64,000 bases of DNA, taken from contig NZ_JANLCK010000003.1 in the NCBI RefSeq assembly GCF_024979315.1, positions 512,728 to 576,727 of the forward strand. The letters run 5' to 3'. The stretch is from Herbiconiux oxytropis. GTDB lineage: Bacteria > Actinomycetota > Actinomycetes > Actinomycetales > Microbacteriaceae. This document shows, piece after piece, positions 60,706 to 64,000 of this stretch (positions are counted from its first letter, which is position 1; each line of letters starts with the position of its first letter). The notes beneath the pieces were generated by a model that was given only the letters and a program-made list of their open reading frames with translations, did no database searches and had not been told where the DNA came from. The position numbers and the translations under genes are program-made.

Positions 60706-61630
60706 TGAGGTCGGTCATCACGCCGGCCGCGAGCGCTCCGCGGAGCGCCGGGAGCTTCGACCGCCCCGACACCACACAGACCCGCCGCGACACCTTGCGC
60801 AGCAGCTCGAGCGAGGGCCCGGTCGACCGTGCGTTCATCGGGATGTCCTCGCTCGAGCCGTCTGCCCGGTAGAACACCGTCGCCACGTCGCCCACCACGT
60901 CCGACTTCGTGAGCTGCTCGAAGTCGGCGTCGTCGAGGTAGCCGCCCACGTAGACGTGCGAGGGAACGTCGGCGTAGGCCGATCCGAGGCCGAAGAGCGC
61001 GAGGTCCATGTGCTTCTGTATCTCGAGCACCCGGCGGATGCTCCGCTCGCGCCAGAGCACCTGCTTGGTGTGCGGGTCGTCGAAGAAGGCCGGCACCGGG
61101 AACTGCTGCACGTAGGCGCCGAAGGCCACCCCGAAGCGGCTCATGATCTCGCTCGCGTAGCCGATGCCGGTCGTGCGGGCATTCGAGGCGCCGTTCAGCT
61201 GCACGATCTGCGAGTTGTGCGTGACCTTCTCCTGCAGGTGGCGGGAGACCGCCGACAGGGTGGAGCCCCACGCGATGCCCATGGTCATGTTCGAGTCGAA
61301 GAAAGGCCCGAGAATCCGTGCAGCGCTCATCGCCACCCGCTCCAGGCGGTCGACCTCGGCGGTGTTGTCGGGCACGGGCACCACGTGAGCCGTGACCGAG
61401 AAGCGCTCCCGGATGCGATCCTGCACCGACGAGACGCGGTCGGCCGGCGACTTCACCTGGATCTCGACCAGACCGGTCTCACGGGCGAAGCCGAGTAGGC
61501 GGGAGACCGACGAGCGGGAGGTGTGCAGCTCGGCCGCGATCGCCTCCATCGTGAGGTCCTGCATGTAGTAGAGGTGGGCGGCGCGGAGCGCATCGCGCAC
61601 CTTGTCGGAACCGAGGGAGTCGGTGGGCAT
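60665..61630 (-). CDS. SorC/DeoR-family sugar-binding transcriptional regulator
   Basis: The 321-residue protein has an N-terminal helix-turn-helix (RAAHLYYMQDLTMEAIAAELHTSRSSVSRLLGFARETGLVEIQV) and a C-terminal sugar-phosphate sensor domain (MTMGIAWGSTLSAVSRHL, LNGASN, VGDVATVFYRADGS). It is divergent from glpD, with two dyad operators between, so it probably controls glycerol use in response to a phosphorylated intermediate. The ATG at 61630 has GAGG upstream; ATG at 61642 is less likely. The 3' end overlaps cofC. Confidence 0.88.
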   Translation of the reverse strand: MPTDSLGSDKVRDALRAAHLYYMQDLTMEAIAAELHTSRSSVSRLLGFARETGLVEIQVKSPADRVSSVQDRIRERFSVTAHVVPVPDNTAEVDRLERVAMSAARILGPFFDSNMTMGIAWGSTLSAVSRHLQEKVTHNSQIVQLNGASNARTTGIGYASEIMSRFGVAFGAYVQQFPVPAFFDDPHTKQVLWRERSIRRVLEIQKHMDLALFGLGSAYADVPSHVYVGGYLDDADFEQLTKSDVVGDVATVFYRADGSSEDIPMNARSTGPSLELLRKVSRRVCVVSGRSKLPALRGALAAGVMTDLIIDETTAVALLRE

Positions 61631-61659
61631 GCGTCCTCGCATCGTCGAACGGGCGAACT

Positions 61660-61703
61660 CTGCACATATGTGCAGCGAGGTTGATCATATGTGAAGAACC
61701 TCG
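61660..61703. promoter_or_regulatory. Two dyad operators upstream of glpD
   Basis: CTGCACATATGTGCAG (61660-61675) is a perfect 16-bp palindrome. A second dyad, CGAGGTT (61676-61682)/AACCTCG (61697-61703), encloses CATATG (61686-61691). The two CATATG centres are 21 bp apart, two helical turns. They lie 70-115 bp before the glpD start and 30-73 bp before the regulator start, so one protein could control both. Confidence 0.7.
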
Positions 61704-61773
61704 TAGAACTGTATGTCGTCGCATGGATTGCAGCATCGCAGTCCTGCTCGAGATACACGAAGGCGAGTACGCA

Positions 61774-63552
61774 GTGAGCTCCTCCCAGCTGGAAACCCGT
61801 TCGAACGTCGAGTCGATCCGTTCGAACCCCCGAACCGCCGTCCTCGTCATCGGCGGCGGCATCAACGGCATCGCGACCTTCCGCGACCTCGCTCTGCAGG
61901 GCGTCGACGTCGTGCTCGTCGAGCGCGGCGACTATCTCTCGGGTGCGTCGAGCGCTTCGAGCCACATGATCCACGGCGGCGTGCGCTACCTCGAGAACGG
62001 CGAGTTCCGTCTCGTCCGCGAGAGCGTGCAGGAGCGCAACCGGCTGCTGCGCCTCGCTCCGCACTATGTGAAGCCGCTGCCCACGACCATCCCGATCTTC
62101 AGCACCTTCTCGGGCATCCTGAGCGCCCCGCTGCGCTTCCTCACCCACAAGCAGCAGGGCAAGCCCAAGGAGCGCGGTGCGCTCCTGATCAAGGTCGGCC
62201 TCCTCGGCTACGACTCGTTCTCGCGCGACGGCGGCACCGTGCCGCGTCACAAGTTCGTGGGCCGCAGGAAGTCGCTCGCGAAGCTGCCGAAGCTCCGCCC
62301 CGACGTGAAGTACACGGCCACCTACTACGACGCCGCGGTCGAGAACCCCGAGCGGCTCGCGCTCGACCTGGTGCAGGATGCGCTCGCCACCGGCCCGCAC
62401 GCCCGTACGGCCAACTACGTCGAGGCGATCGGCGCGAACGGCGACGCCGTCGTGCTCCGCGACGTGGTGACGGGTGAGACGTTCGACGTCTCCGCCGACG
62501 TCGTGATCAACACCACGGGGCCCTGGACCGACCTCACCAACAGAGCCCTCGGCGAGGAGACCACCTGGATGGGCGGCACGAAGGGCTCGCACATCGTGCT
62601 CGACAACCGCGAGCTCTACGAGGCGTGCGCCGGCGGCGAGGTGTTCTTCGAGAACAACGACGGTCGCATCGTGCTGATCTACCCGCTCAACGGTCGCGTG
62701 CTCGTGGGCACCACCGACCTCGAGGCCGACATCGACGAGCCGAGCGTCTGCACCGAGGCGGAGGTCGACTACTTCTTCGAGCTCGTCGGCCACGTGTTCC
62801 CCACGATCACCGTCGACCGGCCGCAGATCGTCTACCGCTACTCCGGCATCCGCCCGCTCCCGGGCCACGGCGACACCGCCCCCGGCTTCGTGTCGCGCGA
62901 CTACCGGATCGAGAAGACCGGTTTCGCCGGCAGCTCCAAGGTCACCCAGCTCAGCCTCGTGGGTGGAAAGTGGACGACCTTCCGTGCGCTCTCCGAGCAC
63001 CTCGCGAACGACACCCTCGCGCTGCTCGGCAAGGCCCGCACCGTGAGCACGACCGACCTCGCCATCGGCGGCGGCGTGGGCTACCCGCAGTCGCCCGCGG
63101 CCGTGACCGCCTGGGTGAAGGAGCACGCCGTGGCCCCCGCCTCGACGTTCGCCGACCTCGGCGAGGCGCGCACGCGCATCCTGCTCGCCCGCTACGGCAC
63201 GAAGGCCGCCGCGGTCAGCGCGCACATCGCCGCCTACAGCGGGCCCGAGGGCGCCGCCGACCGGGCGCTCCGCACCCTGCCCGAGTACAGCACCGGCGAG
63301 ATCGACTACCTGATGACGCGCGAGCACGCCGTGCACCTGGCCGATCTGGTGCTGCGCCGCAGCATCATCGCGTTCGTCGGATCGCTCACCCAGGACGTCT
63401 TCGACGAACTGAGCGGGATCGCCGCCGAATCCCTAGGCTGGTCGGCAGAGCGGGTCGCCGATGAGCGCCGCCAGGCGTCCGAGAACCTCCGCTTCTTCCA
63501 CGGCATCGTGGTGGAGGCGAAGAGCACGACGGCCGCAGGCGCCGTCAACTGA
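61774..63552 (+). CDS. glpD: Glycerol-3-phosphate dehydrogenase (FAD, aerobic)
   Basis: The 592-residue flavoprotein has the FAD motif VLVIGGGINGIATFRDLALQGVDVVLVERGDYLSGASSASSHMIHGGVRYLENGEF, VINTTGPWTDLTNRAL, GTKGSHIVLDN and GLVGTTD-like VLVGTTDLEADIDEP, with the DAO_C domain (YLMTREHAVHLADLVLRRSIIAF). It oxidises glycerol 3-phosphate to dihydroxyacetone phosphate at the membrane. GTG 61774 has AAGGCGAG upstream; an in-frame ATG at 61723 lacks a site. glpF follows 49 bp later. Confidence 0.95.
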   Translation: MSSSQLETRSNVESIRSNPRTAVLVIGGGINGIATFRDLALQGVDVVLVERGDYLSGASSASSHMIHGGVRYLENGEFRLVRESVQERNRLLRLAPHYVKPLPTTIPIFSTFSGILSAPLRFLTHKQQGKPKERGALLIKVGLLGYDSFSRDGGTVPRHKFVGRRKSLAKLPKLRPDVKYTATYYDAAVENPERLALDLVQDALATGPHARTANYVEAIGANGDAVVLRDVVTGETFDVSADVVINTTGPWTDLTNRALGEETTWMGGTKGSHIVLDNRELYEACAGGEVFFENNDGRIVLIYPLNGRVLVGTTDLEADIDEPSVCTEAEVDYFFELVGHVFPTITVDRPQIVYRYSGIRPLPGHGDTAPGFVSRDYRIEKTGFAGSSKVTQLSLVGGKWTTFRALSEHLANDTLALLGKARTVSTTDLAIGGGVGYPQSPAAVTAWVKEHAVAPASTFADLGEARTRILLARYGTKAAAVSAHIAAYSGPEGAADRALRTLPEYSTGEIDYLMTREHAVHLADLVLRRSIIAFVGSLTQDVFDELSGIAAESLGWSAERVADERRQASENLRFFHGIVVEAKSTTAAGAVN

Positions 63553-63601
63553 GTCGGGCCCGCCGGCACGGTGCCGGTGGAGCCCCTAACGAAAGGTCAA
63601 C

Positions 63602-64000
63602 GTGGACAATCTCGGTATCGACTTCATGGCGGAGCTGGTGGGAACGGCGCTGCTCGTGCTCCTCGGTTGCGGCGTCGTCGCGAACGTGGCGCTCGTGCGC
63701 ACCAAGGGCTTCAACGGCGGATTCCTCATGGTCAACATCGGCTGGGGCCTCGCGGTCTTCTGCGGTGTGATCGTGTCGTACGCCTCCGGCGCCCACCTCA
63801 ACCCCGCGGTCACGCTCGGGCTCCTCGCCAACGGGGCGACGGAGTTCGGATCGGCCGACAGCCTGGTGCCGGTGAACGCCCTCTCGGTGCTCGCCTACAT
63901 CGGCGCGCAGCTGATCGGCGCGATCATCGGCGCGGTCTTCGTGTGGCTCGCCTACAAGCAGCACTTCGACGCGGAGCCCGAAGCGGCCAACAAGCTCGGC
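63602..64000 (+). CDS. glpF: MIP-family glycerol facilitator, N-terminal part
   Basis: The 133 residues inside the window show aquaporin-family features: MAELVGTALLVLLGCGVVANVAL, GWGLAVFCGVIVSYASGAHLNPAVTLGLL with the first NPA motif (Asn67-Ala69), and a further membrane helix (VLAYIGAQLIGAIIGAVFVWLAY). With glpD upstream and a SorC regulator, glycerol uptake is the likely role. GAAAGG precedes the GTG. The second NPA half lies beyond the right edge. Confidence 0.92.
   Translation, partial: MDNLGIDFMAELVGTALLVLLGCGVVANVALVRTKGFNGGFLMVNIGWGLAVFCGVIVSYASGAHLNPAVTLGLLANGATEFGSADSLVPVNALSVLAYIGAQLIGAIIGAVFVWLAYKQHFDAEPEAANKLG

Overview
The window is high-GC DNA with gene order, codon use and families typical of an actinobacterium, most likely a Microbacteriaceae relative (Herbiconiux/Leifsonia-like). 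This rests on the F420 genes, the leuCD-murA-plsC-gpsA-ddl-thiL-rsmD-recG-coaD gene order, sortase-anchored surface proteins and many TAnnnT boxes 6-8 nt before start codons (leaderless transcription). No species can be named from the sequence alone. There is no rRNA, CRISPR array, transposase or phage gene; one tRNA (Glu, CTC) is present.

Layout. 1-8.9 kb: a TetR regulator (cut by the left edge) divergent from a DHA2-type MFS exporter with two operators between them; a DapA-like lyase; a secreted coiled-coil protein; a PemK/MazF-like toxin followed by tandem and inverted repeats; an HD hydrolase; a SHOCT membrane protein; and a NarL-type two-component system. 9-15.7 kb: two tandem secreted purple-acid-phosphatase-like metallophosphoesterases, one ending in a LANTG wall-sorting signal, the other fused to beta-propeller repeats with a recent internal duplication. 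15.8-24 kb: an FMN azoreductase; a translationally coupled operon of an atypical EPSP-synthase homologue, an acyl-CoA ligase and an acyl-CoA dehydrogenase; an ECF sigma/anti-sigma pair; and another acyl-CoA ligase. 24-34.6 kb: a glycine-rich LANTG protein, a small membrane exporter-like protein, a DesKR-like two-component system, a phytoene-desaturase-like oxidoreductase, an MBL hydrolase, a lipid kinase, tRNA-Glu, an EF-G-binding FBP protein and a GH15 trehalase-like enzyme.

34.7-41.8 kb is a compact three-gene SpaA-type pilus locus (large LPLTG tip/adhesin, LPLTG backbone pilin with a canonical pilin motif, class C sortase), followed by an M23 peptidase. 42.6-44.3 kb is a DUF4097-PadR operon behind three repeated operator boxes. 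44.4-57.7 kb is a core block: leuCD with a leucine-rich leader peptide and hairpin, then murA, plsC, gpsA, ddl, a DUF3515 lipoprotein, thiL, rsmD, recG and coaD. 57.7-60.7 kb holds F420 functions (F420-dependent oxidoreductase, cofE, cofC) with a hexapeptide-repeat protein. 60.7-64 kb is a glycerol locus: a SorC-type regulator divergent from glpD and glpF, glpF running off the right edge.

The points most worth following up are the EPSPS-like/ligase/dehydrogenase operon, whose first enzyme lacks several substrate-phosphate and PEP contacts of true AroA; a 290-bp element with 31-bp terminal inverted repeats enclosing three hairpins; two dispersed palindromes that share an outer stem while the inner stem covaries; the leaderless leuL attenuator; and back-to-back leaderless promoters that share their -10 TA.
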